Assembly (NCBI RefSeq): GCF_020740795.1
Contig: NC_067304.1
Location: 2,532,056-2,596,055 of the forward strand
Source of the DNA: Apus apus
Lineage: Eukaryota; Chordata; Aves; Apodiformes; Apodidae
DNA length: 64,000 bases
Direction: 5' to 3'
Part shown: positions 25,318 to 37,200 of the stretch, piece by piece
Layout of the letters: the number at the start of each line of letters is the position of its first letter
Numbering within the stretch: position 1 is the first letter of the stretch
Translations under genes and position numbers: made by a program
The notes under the pieces: generated by a model
Told to the model about the DNA's origin: nothing
Databases searched by the model: none
What the model saw: the letters and a program-made list of their open reading frames with translations, nothing else

Positions 25318-26005
25318 GTTAGAATCACAGGGAGCCCTGAAGGTCAAGTCCAACCCCCCTGCTGCAGCAGGAACACCCAGGGCAGGTCACACAGGAACGT
25401 GGCCAGATGGGGCTTGGAAGTCTCCAGAGAAGGAGACTCCACAACCTCTCTGGGCAGCCTGTCCCAGGGCTCTGTCACCCTCACAGCAAAGAAGTTTCCC
25501 CTCATGTTGAGGTGGAACTTCTTGTGTTGTCACTTGGTGCCATTTCCCCCCATCCTATCACAGGCACCACTGAGCAGAGACTGGCCCGTTCTTGACACCC
25601 ACCCTGCAGATATTGATAGACATTAACAAGGTCCCCTCTTAGTCTTCTCAAGACTAAGCAGCCCCAGGTCTCTCAGCCTTTCCTCATATGACAGATGTTC
25701 CAGTCCCTTCATCATCCTTGTAGCCTTCATTGGACTCTTCCCAGCATCTCCCTGTCCCTCTGGACCTGGGGAGCCCAGAATTGGACACTGTTCTCCAGAT
25801 GTGGCCTCAACAGGGCAGAGTAGAGAAGGAGGAGAACCTCCCTTGGCCTGCTGGCCACACTGTTCTTAATGCATCCCAAGATACTATTGACTCTCTTGGT
25901 CACATTGCTGTTCCATGGATCACTTCTTGTACACCAGGACCCCGAGGTCCTTCCCCATGGGGCTACTTTCTAGCAGGTCAACCCCATATCTATATTGATG
26001 CCTTC
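25318..26005 (-). mobile_element. CR1 LINE fragment
   Basis: Starts with AGAATCACAGGGAGCCCTGA, then the CR1 landmarks GGAGACTCCACAACCTCTCTGGG and CTGTCACCCTCACAGCAAAG. It runs to about 26.0 kb, where it abuts the RPL10A exon relic. Reverse orientation. Confidence 0.9.
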
Positions 26006-26009
26006 CTGC

Positions 26010-26197
26010 TGCCCAGTCCGTAAGGATGCTGGGACATCCCCATGGTGCTCCAGATACACACAGCACACACGTTCTTCCAGCTCTTCTTCAGCAAGGACAC
26101 CAGGAAGCTGACGACCAGGTGAATTTTGGAGATCAATTTGCCTTCAGTCATCTTCATGTGACCAACAGCCACAGCCAGGCAGAGCACTGAGGACAAG
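26010..26197 (-). pseudogene. RPL10A: RPL10A last-exon relic with its splice acceptor
   Basis: The minus strand encodes about 57 residues resembling the C-terminus of ribosomal protein L10a (uL1). Recognisable blocks are [30 protein letters not shown] and [10 protein letters not shown]. This end of L10a is nearly invariant in vertebrates, but here many residues differ and the normal stop is lost; the frame continues into CR1 DNA. Upstream of the first codon is not L10a coding sequence but a polypyrimidine tract and CAG (TGTCCTTGTCCTCAG), an intron-exon border. It is therefore a DNA-level copy or remnant, not a processed retrocopy. I could not find the other RPL10A exons within 2 kb upstream. 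In human, RPL10A lies next to FANCE in this same order and strand. Confidence 0.85.
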
Positions 26198-26211
26198 GAC
26201 ATCGAGGTCAC

Positions 26212-27950
26212 TTGGTAGAAGCTTTGCAGGGAAACTGTGAAGACCGCAGCCTGCTACCTAATAAAGCCAGAACAGCACACTCAGACCTTGATGATCAGGG
26301 CACAATTTCTATTTATGTCTTATTTTGGGCAGCCCTACAATAGCTTCAATGCACTCAGCCACTCACTCACTGGTATGCAAATACATCAACAATTCAGCTC
26401 CCTGGAGGTTTCTTTCCTGCAGCTAATGTGGACTTTGAAGCCTCATCAGTCCATTGTCACCTAAAATAGCTTCAGAGCTTCTTACTATAAAGAAATCTCT
26501 GCTCTCAGCATTAAGAGCATCACTTAATGCTTCAGAGCTTCATTCCTCTGGCTGGATCTGAACATTAATGAGCAAACTTGGAGCAGTAACATGTCACACC
26601 TACATGTTTTAATCCCTCTTCTCCCTTTGCAGATGTAAATGTTTATGAATTTTAAATAGTTCCTGAAGCATGCAGTGCTTCAAAACCTCAATTAAAACCT
26701 TAGTGCTTTGTCCCTCAGAATCCATCCACCCTAGCACCTCCTTATCTCCCCAGTCTCCTGGCCAGAAAGTAGTCAGCCAAGGTTTCCAGTGGTTGTTTTC
26801 AAGGATACAGGATAGAAATTTGGAATGATCATGCTGTAAAAGCACTTTTTATTAGTGTATCACTAAAACCTTGCAATGGGAAGTGCCATCATCACCAGGT
26901 GGAAAAGCTAGAAACGTGACACAGAGCAGGGCTGCCTGCAGGCCCAGGCAAAACAGGAAAGAAAAAAAAAAAGCAAGCAGATTTAAAGCAGAAAATTCAA
27001 GTTTAAGAGCTCTTAGTCTAAAACCTACTCTCCTGCACCCTGAGAGTTGTAAATTCCAGCAGACCAGACAAACAACCTAGCAAACCATTGCTGCAACACC
27101 CAAAAGTCAGCTTAGCTGTTGGAGAGACTTGGCTGACAAGCACAAAACATCCCACTTGTGCATTGGCTCCTTCAAGCCAGGATAAAATCACGATGGCCAA
27201 TTAAGCCTCATCCAGAATAATCATTTCCAAACAGCCTCAAGTCACTTTATGGCTCGATTCAGTGACGTGTTAAAGGCATTAAGAACTACAGAGCTGTCAC
27301 CTCCACCCTGCAGTCGGTGTTGCTTGCTCTGGGCCATCACAATGCTAGAAAAACACCTGAAATACGGAGGTTTTGGAGAAGATGACCCTGCCACTGCGAC
27401 AGAAGAGGGAGGTTTGCCAGCTCTGAGCAGACCTGGAGCCATAAAGGAGCTGTTTTCTTCACAGAGGGCTGACACCGGGAAGGCATCGCCCTTCTCAGCT
27501 GTGAGAAACAAAACAAGAGTCCACACAGGAAACACTACAGCCGTTTTGCTCTACTTTTTTTTTTTTTTTTAACAAGAAGTGGAGCTAGGTTGAGTAAAAC
27601 AAGCAGAAAGGCCTGCGAACCAGACTGGCAAGACGTGGATGCTCAGTTAAGCCTTTCAGATTTACGAGTGAAAAAAGAAGATGCTAGTGCAGGAGGCATC
27701 ACAGCATCGAGCCAAAGAGGACCTGAAAGCAGAGAAGGGCTTCTGCTTTTCTGCAGCCACTTGCTCGACAAAAAAAAAACCCTTTTGATAAAGGGGAACA
27801 CGCAGGGAAAACGGGAAATGTTTTCCCTCTGAGGGGAATGACAGCGGGCTGGGAGTGCAGGATCACTGCAACCCGCCGTCGGGTGCTCTTCAGGTGCTTG
27901 TGTGCAATAATAATGCAGAAATGATTCATGTCTCGTTTTCCTGATTGAAA
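26212..27950. other. No gene seen
   Basis: AT-richer sequence between the RPL10A relic and the orphan CpG island. I looked on the minus strand for further L10a exons and saw none. Only short frames without similarity, plus a 17-base T-run near 27557. Confidence 0.5.
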
Positions 27951-28002
27951 TAAAAACACCTTTTGGGTGCAAATCACCTCTCGTCAGACGCAACCGGCAG
28001 CT

Positions 28003-28145
28003 CCTCCTCTGCCGCCATCTTGGGGGAGGCGGGAGGGCGGCGCCATCTTGAGTGAGTGCGCAGGGCGGGCGGCGCCATCTTGAGTGAGTGCGCAGGGCGC
28101 CCGCGGCGGCGGCTCCGGGGCCGGCCCAGGGCCGGGGCTCGACGC
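28003..28145. promoter_or_regulatory. Orphan CpG island with YY1-type motifs
   Basis: Contains GCCGCCATCTTGG near 28012 and two copies of GCGCCATCTTGAGTGAGTGC in a tandem duplication of about 30 bases (28048-28100). These match the YY1 core on the minus strand (AAGATGGCGC). YY1 clusters mark housekeeping and ribosomal-protein promoters. No open reading frame with similarity starts here on either strand. It lies about 1.9 kb upstream of the RPL10A relic, in the direction expected for that gene's promoter. Confidence 0.6.
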
Positions 28146-28164
28146 AGAACAATGAAACGTATCA

Positions 28165-29032
28165 CACTGAACCACAGGATCTGAGGGGTCGGAAGGGACC
28201 TGGAAAGACCACCCAGCCCAACCCCCCCCTGCCAGAGCAGGGGCACCCAGAGCACATCACACAGGAACGTGTCCAGGGGGGTTGGAATGTCTCCAGAGAA
28301 GGAGACTCCACAGCCTCTCTGGGCAGCCTGGCCCAGGGCTCTGTCACTCTCACAGGAAAGAAGTTCTTCCTGATATTCACATGGAACCTCCCGTGCTCCA
28401 GTTTGCACCCACTGCCCCTTGTCCTGTCACTGGACACCACTGAACAAAGCCTGGTCTGTCCTCCTGACACTCACCCTTAACATATCTATAAACCCTGATG
28501 AGGTCGCCCCTCAGTCTCCTCCAAGCTCAAGAGCCCCAGCTCCCTCAGCCTTTCCTCATCAGGGAGATGTTCCACTCCCTCCAGCATCTCTGTGGCTCTG
28601 CCCTGGACTCTTTCCAGCAGTTCCCTGTCCTTCTGGAGCTGAGGGGCCAGAACTGGACACAACATTCCAGATGTGGCCTCACCAAGGCAGAACAGAGGGG
28701 GAGGAGAACCTCCCTTGACCTACTAACCACCCCCTTTCTATCCCACCCCAGGATCCATTGGCCTTCTTGGCCACAAGGGCACACTGCTGGCTCATGGTCA
28801 TCCTCCTGTCCACCAGGACCCCCAGCTCCCTTTCTCCTACCCTGCTCTCCAGCAGCTCAGCCCCCAACCTGTACTGGTCCATGGGGTTGTTCTTCCCCAG
28901 ATGCAAGACTCTGCACTTGCCCGTGTTGAATTCCATCAAGTTTCTCCCCACCCAACTGTCCAGCCTGTCTAGGTCTGGCTGAATGGCAGCACAGCCCTCT
29001 GGTGTGTGATGCCACAGATCTCTGGAGTGCTG
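28165..29032 (-). mobile_element. CR1 LINE fragment, long
   Basis: Begins with ACTGAACCACAGGATCTGAG and GGAAGGGACCTGGAAAGACC, and continues through GGAGACTCCACAGCCTCTCTG to CCAGCCTGTCTAGGTCTGGC. This is the CR1 3' UTR and adjoining ORF2 end. It starts within 25 bases of the YY1 CpG island, so insertion here may have damaged the transcription unit. Confidence 0.9.
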
Positions 29033-29139
29033 TCTGCCTGTATTTCATACTCTGCAAACCACCAGACACCTGCAGTCAGATCACTCTGGCACCACCAGTC
29101 CTCCCCACTTCTTTCATAGCCCTCTCTGGCCTGGATGCA

Positions 29140-29636
29140 TTACGGTACCTAAAGGCTGAATACCTCCTGGGGATGGGGGAGCTGGAAGAACCGACATTAG
29201 GCACCACAGGCGTGGGACAATGAGTATTCATTTTTTGACGAAAACAAACAACTGATCTTCAAGCCTCGGGGCGCCCGCGGGGCCCAGGGGGTGTAGCCCA
29301 CCTCAAGGAGGCACCAGGCACCGCAGCCCACGCGCCTTAGGTCTCCGTCGTGCTGGTGGTGAACCCTCAGTGAGGGCCGGGGCTGCTGCTGCCAGCACCC
29401 GACACACATCCTCTGCCCAAGGGAGCCATTGCCTTGCAGTTCCCTTTGGCACTTACCTAGGAGGAGGAGGAAGGAAGAGGAGGGCACTCAAGAAAAGCAA
29501 AACCTGTCCAGGGTCTGCCACCAGACGCCCTCCAGCATGACTTTTGGGGGGACATGGTGGTCTCCCAGGAGCCAGGGCAGACCAGGAACACTCAGGCTGC
29601 CATCCCCAGCCCAGCATGGAGGGTGCAGCATCCACC
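29140..29636. other. FANCE 3' flank
   Basis: About 500 bases after the FANCE stop with no coding signal. Probably contains the FANCE 3' UTR; no canonical AATAAA was seen. Confidence 0.4.
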
Positions 29637-32600
29637 TCACCTGGCTCCTTCCAGAACAGCCTGCAGGGATTTCTTCAGAGCTGCATTGCTCCGACCCAGA
29701 GCGGCAGCCAAACGGCTCCGGTGGGCTGGGGTGACCTAAAACGGAAAAGAGCAAGATGCCACACACTGCCAGAAGCTCCCCTGGGCCAGGTCCTGAGTCA
29801 TCTGTAAGACCCCAGCCTGGTCTTGCCTGGCTTTGGTACATGGTGAGCACGGCTGTCACCAGCTTGGCGTAATTCAGTGACGCGACAAAGGCTGGGGCCT
29901 GTTGGCACAGGGTCAGGACCAGGAGATCGAAGAGCTCGGGGGGAAGCACCTCCTGGAAGACAGGATAGTTGGTCCTTGGCCCAGCACTGCTGGGGAAACC
30001 TGGGGGAGCAAGGGGGGGTCCTCTCACCTGCCTCCCCAGCACAGCCTGCACCACTGGCAGGAGCTTCTCTGACAAAGGCACCTCCAGGACCTGGCTGCAA
30101 AGGGCAGTGCAGAGGACACACCATGCTCAGCCAGCCTTGCTGGTGCTCCTGAGCAGCTGGAGCCAGCAGGAGCCACTGAGGGCAGGAGCAGAGCTGACAC
30201 CTCTGCAACCTCTTACCTTAGCACCAGTCTCACACAGTCTGGCTCCAGGCACTCTTCCACAAGCTCACACACCAGCTTGGTCTGCTCAGCATCTGCAAGG
30301 GCAAAGAAGAGGGAAGAGCCTCCAGAGGCTGCCAAATCCAGGGGGATGGGCCTGACCCTCCCTGGAACCCCTTCATACAGGGATACATTCCAGTCAAGCC
30401 ACCCAGAATCCACACAGTGCCCCCTTCTACCATTCAGGATAATCCAGGTTCCTTTGCCCACCTGCAGCAAGGGTTAATTAACACCATTCTTCAGGAAAAG
30501 GGGATGCTACTGTGGCAGGGATTCATGCAGGACCCTCTTCTCATGCCTGCCTCTCTGGGACAGTTCTGACCCCAACATTAAAGAGTTGTGAGGAACCTCA
30601 AGTCCACAGAGGGATGGCAGCTGCCCTTTGGGAGGACTGATGCTGGAAACCCCCATGACCCCTCCTCCTTCTCAGACCTCTGTAAAACCCATCTCACATC
30701 CTAACTCCCAAGTGTTCACCAGCCCAGATAAAACCAGCACCATCCCTCCATGGTTCCTAATACACATTTTGGGTGATAAAAGCCTCCCAGCAGATATTTA
30801 GGAGCCCCGGAGCCGCTGTCCAGCTCCCTCAGCTGCTCCCAGAAGCTGCCACGTCTCCTGCAGGCCCCTCACACCTTCCCCCGGCTCCTGCAGGACCGCA
30901 GGCACCAGCACTCGACAGAAGGGCTGGGAATACTTGGAGCAAAACGAAGCCAGGGCAGCCATGAGGTGGCGGGAGGGTGGCTGGGTGAGGGACAGGACCT
31001 GCAGACAGAAAAGGCAGGAGATGGGGATGGTGGAGAGAGAAATAGGGTGCAGGAAGTCTCTGCCCCCACAACTTACTCGCCTGAGGAAGAGCTGCTCTGC
31101 CAGGATGGCTGCGCTGGTGTAGCTGAGGTCGGGGGTGAGAGCCAGCAGGCAGCTGCAGAAACGCACCAGCAGGTGCTCTGGGCATGTGGAAAGCTGGAGG
31201 AAGGAGCAGAGCCCCTCGAGCTGGGGAGAGCAGAGGGACCAGGGACATTAGGGACAGCAGCAGGCTCTCTGTAGCACCAGTGGTTGCAAGCAAGGGTGCT
31301 GAGGCTCACCTGGCCAGGAGAACAGTTGTTCAGGATGCTCAGCTCTGACTGCTGCAGGGAAACATGGTCCTGTGAGGAATACACCAAATAAAGCAACTCA
31401 TCAAACAAGCTCCAGGGCTTTTCTCTTCCCTGATGTCCCCCACTTCAGCCTGCACAGGCTGCCCACCATACAGCAGATCCCTGCAAGGTGGAGGCAGGTA
31501 CTAGGACCTCAACCCAGAGGAGGTGTCAGAGGGGCTTTTTACTCCCCTCTAGTCATCCCTGCAAAACCCACCTCCTCTCCCATCCCTTCCAGAGGGATCC
31601 CAGCCCATTCAGCCCATCAGCTCCAGGAGAGACAGAAACAGCCACTTACACCAGACTCCTTCTGCAGCAGCATTTTCAGCCTTGGTCCATGCACCTGCAG
31701 AAAATGAGGTGAAGGAACAGACATTAGTCCGCGAAGACTCACTGGTTGGGAGGGGAAAGCAAATCCTGCCCAGTACCTGGAGAAAGGACTGGACCTCTGC
31801 TGCCAGCTCTGCCTGGAAAACCTTCCTGGGCACCCCAGATGCATCCTGCTGGGAGCCTTCCAGAGCAGCTCCAGCCAGACTCTCAGCAGATCTGTCCCCC
31901 AGAGTCTCCTCAGGCACTTCCTCTTGCATCCCTGCCTCATCTCCACCCTCCTGGGTTCCCAGGGGATCAAACGCTGCCTCCTCCTCCAGCAGGAGCCTCT
32001 TCCCCTCTCTCCCCTCATCCAACTCCAGGCTCTCCTCCAACACTTTCTTGCGCTTCCCACCTTGAAGCACTGAGGCAGCCATCTCCCCAGTGGCACTGGG
32101 CTGCTGGCTGAAGCACCAGTTTAGTTTCCTTCGCCCCTCTGGTTTGTTCTGGGCAATTTTCTGGCACAGACTCCTAAGCTGCTGCTGGCAGACGGAAGAG
32201 AAGGCAGCAGGAGGTGGGAAACACTCCCCTTCCCTTGATCCTTTCCGGAGCAGATCCCCCAGTGTCCGCACCCAGGGATCCACATGGGAATCCTGCTCCA
32301 AAGCCTGGAGCAGCTGGCTGAGGCAGCCTGCTGGCACCACGGCCTGCGCCACATGCAGCAGGGAGAAGAGGTTTCTCTGGCACACGACAGGGAGCAGCAG
32401 CAGGCGGGGTTTGCTGGAAAAGGGGAGAAAAAAGGGAGAGGCAACGAGTCAGATCCTTGTTGCCAACCTGCTCCACGCAGCAGGGTCTAACCGGACTAGG
32501 AAGCGAGAGGAGGCAGCAAACACCTGCTTTGCCAGACAAAGCCAAAGACCAGCAGGTCCCTGCTACGATCCTGACTTCACTTACGGGTCGTTGCACCAGG

Positions 32601-32900
32601 GATGATGATGCACAGCGCTGAACCGGCCACCCGGCGCGCCAAACCTCCCCCAAAACACCAAGTTTGGGAAACGCGGCCAACTCACACAGCCAGGGCCCTC
32701 TCTGGCCCCTCCAGGGTGGGCTCCTCAGCACACAGGGCCGAGGCGAAGCTCTGCCAGGGAAACGCCTGCCCCGGTGCCCCGGGGGCCGGGACCCGCTGCA
32801 GCATCCGGAGGGCAGCGAGTGTCCCGGAGGAGCCGGAGGCGAGGGCGTGCAGCAGCAGGCGGCTCGGCTTGTCCAAGCTCTGCAGCCAGGGCAGCTCCAT
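29637..32900 (-). CDS. FANCE: FANCE, Fanconi anaemia core complex subunit E
   Basis: FANCE joins the nuclear core ubiquitin ligase complex and links it to FANCD2 for interstrand crosslink repair. Exons: 32686-32900, 31777-32413, 31650-31694, 31310-31369, 31077-31220, 30875-30998, 30217-30292, 30028-30094, 29827-29952, 29637-29735. They sum to 1,593 nt, 530 residues (human 536). Family matches are spread along the length: an N-terminal ALCAEEP block, an acidic middle with GGKRKK as a likely nuclear signal, LLALTPDLS, ALASFCSKYSQPFCRVL, FVASLNYAKLVTAVLTMYQ, and the end SNAALKKSLQAVLE. The helical C-terminal half (about 290-530) is the FANCD2-binding region in this family. The last intron uses a GC donor (CAG|GCAAGA). 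The stop TGA overlaps a GTGAGG that looks like a donor but is not needed. Strong GC-rich sequence upstream (32.9-33.5 kb) fits its promoter. Confidence 0.95.
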
Positions 32901-33560
32901 TGCTGCCGGGCGGGGGGGTTCTCGGCCACCTGCAGGAAAACCAGGGAGAGCCGGGTGACACCGAGAGGGGGGCAGGGAGGACACCCGCCCACCCGCGCTC
33001 TGCAACAAACCCCGGGGGGTCCCTCCCTCATCGGCACGGGCTGGGGGGGCTGCCCTGACCCCCACGCAGGGGGGCCTTGGTTATCCACAGCACCCGAGGA
33101 TGCGGGGCCATTACCGAGGGGACCGGGGGCTCCTCCGAGCCCCGTAAAACCACTTCACCCATCGCCCCTCGTTCTCCTCCCGGGGGGGCGGGGAAAGCAA
33201 GAGAAAAACCCCTCCGAGCGCTGCTGGCGGGGCTCCCCGCACTCCTCGGGTCACAGACCGGCTCTAACCCCGCAGACCCCCCGCTCGGGGGGCTGGTCGC
33301 GCCCTGCCCCGCTTCCCGCGGTGCTCGGTTCCTACCGTGCCCCGGTTATCAGCTCCGTGCCCCGGCAAAACAACACCGGGCAGACACTCACCGGGGGGGG
33401 AGAGGAGGGAGGGCAGGGAGCCCGGTACCCCCACCGGGACCCCTACTCCTTACCCCCTTTCCCAGCAGCACAGGCCGCTCCTCATCCCAACCCGCAAAGA
33501 AAAGCGCGCCACGCATGCAAATCAGCCCCGCCCGCAAGACGCGTTATGCAAATGAGCTCT
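32901..33560. promoter_or_regulatory. FANCE upstream CpG-rich region
   Basis: GC-rich DNA between the FANCE start codon and the 3' end of the makorin-like gene. No TATA box. A CpG island promoter is expected here from position; specific sites could not be fixed. Confidence 0.45.
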
Positions 33561-33675
33561 TAAAGCCAAATCACCCAACCACTCCAGCTCCCAGGGGAAC
33601 CGGTGTATCCCCCCCTCCCCAACAGGGACCCCCCCAAGGACAGCCCCCAGGCAGCGGGTACGTTTCACAGCCCAT

Positions 33676-33681
33676 TTTATT
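33676..33681 (-). terminator. Poly(A) signal of the makorin-like gene
   Basis: AATAAA on the minus strand (CAAATAAAATGGG) about 600 bases after the stop at 34278. The intervening sequence has no other gene. Confidence 0.65.
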
Positions 33682-34277
33682 TGGCAGTTTCCAGATTTGG
33701 CTAAAAGCAGGATAAGATAGTGCCCAGCTCCCCACAGCCCCTTGTGCATTAAAAAAAAAAAGCCCCAGCTGCCCCCCCAGCACCCATCCCAGCCCCTCCC
33801 GTGCACGAAAAAAAAACAACCCACTGCCCCCCCAGTGCATTAAAAAAGCACCCCTACTGCCCTGCAGCACCCGTCCCAGCCCCCCGAGAGGTCTCCCACG
33901 GGTGCTGAGTGCTGCACCACGACAGCAAGTGAAGGGGAAGCTGGCAAAAGGAGAGTCCTAAATACAAACACTTTCTAAAGACAAGGGGGGCTGTGCCCCA
34001 CTGCCCTGAGACCCCTGCAGCTCTGCCCACCCCCCAGCTTCCTAGGGGGGGCAGGACCTGCTGGGGGTTCATCCACCCACCTGGGGGTGGCTGATAAAAT
34101 ACCAGCCAAACTATCTCCCCATCCCACCTCACCCCTGCAACACTTTTTGTTCCCAGAGCCACTCTAAATCGACGCCGGGAGCTGCTAAACACAGATCAGA
34201 AGCAGACGCTTCCCCCTCCCAGAAGACAATTCCTTGCTGCCAAGACCAGCTGGGGCCCGGTGGGCCACCCGGTGGCT

Positions 34278-37200
34278 TTAGTCGGAGTCGCTGTAATCCG
34301 TGTAGAGCATCCTGCGGCCGAAGTGTGTCCCCATCAGCTCAAAATCGGCTTCGATCATGTAGAGCTCCTCGTCAGCCTCGTCCGAGCTCTCCACCAGAGA
34401 AAGGCTGAATTCCTGCAGCACACGAGAGAGAGAGAGAGAGAGAGAGAGGATGAGCCCCGGCCTCCTCGGGGCTGCCATGTCCCAGCCCCTTCCCCAGCAC
34501 CCCCCACTCACCAGGGGCACCCTCCGCGGGCGCCGGCGCCGGCGCGGCAGCGGGCCGGGGGGCAGCTCGTGCAGGTAGATGCAATCGGACTTGAAGGGGC
34601 AGCGCCCGCGGTTCCGGACGAAGAACTTGCACCTGATTTTCCTGTGGGATTTATAGAGGAGTTGTGTAACACGGCTCCCGGAGCAGCAGAGAGAGCCACG
34701 GCTCCGCATCCCGCCGTGCCGCACGCTTACCCTGTCCGTGCCTTGAAGGATTTGATGAGCTTCTCCTTTTCATCCACGTCTGAGACCCAGTACTTGTGGG
34801 GGATGTAGTAACTGGAGGTGACCCGGCACTCTGGGCAGGCTCTGGGTGAAGGAAACGGGTGAGTGTCCCAAAAATGGAGCACGGAGCACGGGCTCAGCAC
34901 CCACACCGGGTGGTCCCACCACCACGGCCTCACCCAGCACCCCCATCACAGCTCCAAAGCACCTGTTCCTGAAGGAAAGTTGCTCCCATCCCAAAACCAC
35001 ATCCCCCCCCCAGACCCTAGGAGTGACCTTCGGGGTGCAGAAGGGGTGAGGGTGACCACCCTGCCACATCCCCATCCCCACTCACTTGATGATCTCGTTC
35101 TCAAACTCCCGGCTGCGGCGCCACTGGCGGATGCAGCTCACGCAGTAGGCATGGCTGCAGTTGGGCAGGATCCCAAAGAGCCTCTCCTCTGGCAGCCGCT
35201 TCTCATACACCCTGTCCATGCAGATGCCACACACCACAGCACTGCTCCGGGCCCTCAGCACCTCGGTGGGGACTGGGGCTGCTGCAGCACCCAGCTCCTC
35301 AGGGACCTGCAAGCAGAGCAGCATTGGCATTCCAACTCCCCAGCTCCCATCACTGTCCCCACCTGGGGGATTTGATGCCAGAGACCCCCAAACTCACCTC
35401 TGCAGGCTCAGTCCACGTTGTTGTCTCTGCTGTCGCTCCTCTGGGCTCTGCAGAACTTGGATTTGGTCCCGGCCTTTGTGGTTGGAAGTCTGCAGGCAGG
35501 AGAGATCTTAAGAGGGGAAAAGCACTCCTACCCTGCTGGCTGCTCGGAGTTAGGGTCCCCACCCTGAAAAAAGGCTTCTAGAAGAGCTTTCCACAGCTCC
35601 AGATGGGCCCTGCCCAGAAACGGAGGGAGGGTGACTGGAGTCAAGGGCAGACACATTGTCATAATTCAGTCAGCTGTTCTACCACCCAGTGACCCCATCC
35701 CATCTGAGAAGGGGAACTGGGACAAGGAGAGGAGACCCATGAGTGGAAACGGAAAGAGATTTAGTAAAATAATAATAAAAACTCCCTAATATTAATACTA
35801 ATACAAAATAGACAGTTACACTCAACCCCTCTAGTGGTCACGGGCTGTGAGCTCCCAGCAGTGAAGGCCAGATGTCACACCGTGAGCACCACAGCTCCAG
35901 AGAGAGCATGACAGTCACCACAAACCCCTGAGCAGGCCTGGGAAGCAGAAAGATGGGCAAGACCCTCCAGAGATGGTGATCACTGAGGAAAACAGACCCC
36001 TCTCCAGCAAACTTCCCCATTTATAGTGAGCATGGTGTTTATGGCATGGAATATTTCTGTTGGCCAGCGTGGGTCAGCTGCCCTGGATTTTGCTGCTCGG
36101 AGCTTTAGCACCTTACCAAGTAGTTCTGCAGATTGGCCAGACTGTTCTTCCACAGGTGAGTCTCTGGTCCGTTGGGAGGAGGAGAGACTGTCTGCATATT
36201 CCAGCAACAAAGTCTCCATGTAATTCACTGTTGGTGTCTCGTCTTCCCAGAAAAATTCTGCTACTCTGTTAGCGTGCAAGGGTGGCCCACTCCTTAACCA
36301 GCTGCGCCACATGTATTCAGTGACTTTCAGTGTATACGGGCTCAGTGGTGCCAGTGGGTTCTCCAGGTCAGAAAACACCAGCTCCCTCACAGCCATTAGC
36401 CTCAGGTTCCTAATGCCTCCCTCAATGGTTCTCCACTTGCCTGTCTGGTACACCTCATGGCCAACATAGGGATACCTCTTCCTCATGACTAACAGGAGTC
36501 TTTTCCAGAGAGTGAGGGGCTGTGGGTCTCTCCCAAGACACCTGTCAAACGCCAAGTCTCTAGCCAGTGGTCCCAACCTCTGGACTTCTCTCCTGGTCAA
36601 GTTCAAATCATTGGCTCCGTTATCCCAGCATCGGAGCAGCCAACTGATGTGCTGCTCACCTTCAAAACGGCCCAGATCTTCACGTATATCTTGCAGCTCC
36701 CTTGGGAGTAAGCAGTGAGTGGTCACGTTTGGTTCTTCCTCCTCTGATGGCCTTTGTGGACCTTCACGAGCTGTGCATCTCCTCGTCGGGGTGACTGACA
36801 CCGGCACCCGCTCAGCCTCATCACCCGTCTCCGAGGTCTCAGTCGTCGCAGAGTCTTCTGCCAAGGTCTGGGTGCCCACAGTGGATGCTGTCGGGACTCG
36901 AGTACTTGCAGAAGTCTGAGCAGCCCCTGGGGCAGCCACGGTGGCCGCGGCGAGGGCCGGGGTGGCCGCAGGGTCCGCTGCAGGGGCTGCAGCATCTGCA
37001 CTGGACCCACCTCGACAACGACTCTTCACTGCAAGCAAGACCAAGACATTGAAAAGGCCTGACAAGGCGACCAGAGTTAAGGAAACATCCCACGGGTAGT
37101 GAAAACGCCCCGAAGCGAAAATAATATCCCAGGGAGAAGCGGAGTCCCGGGGAGGCGACTTCCCCGCGGCCCAACTCTCGGAACCAAAGGTGCAGTTATT

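Noticed and set aside
26010-26197. RPL10A as a processed retropseudogene or an active exon
   Set aside because: The upstream sequence is a splice acceptor, not L10a coding, so it is not a retrocopy. Many changes at invariant residues and loss of the stop rule out a working exon.
29620-29640. Possible further splice donor after the last FANCE exon
   Set aside because: GTGAGG follows the final codons, but the in-frame TGA within it matches the family's C-terminal end, so no extra exon is needed.
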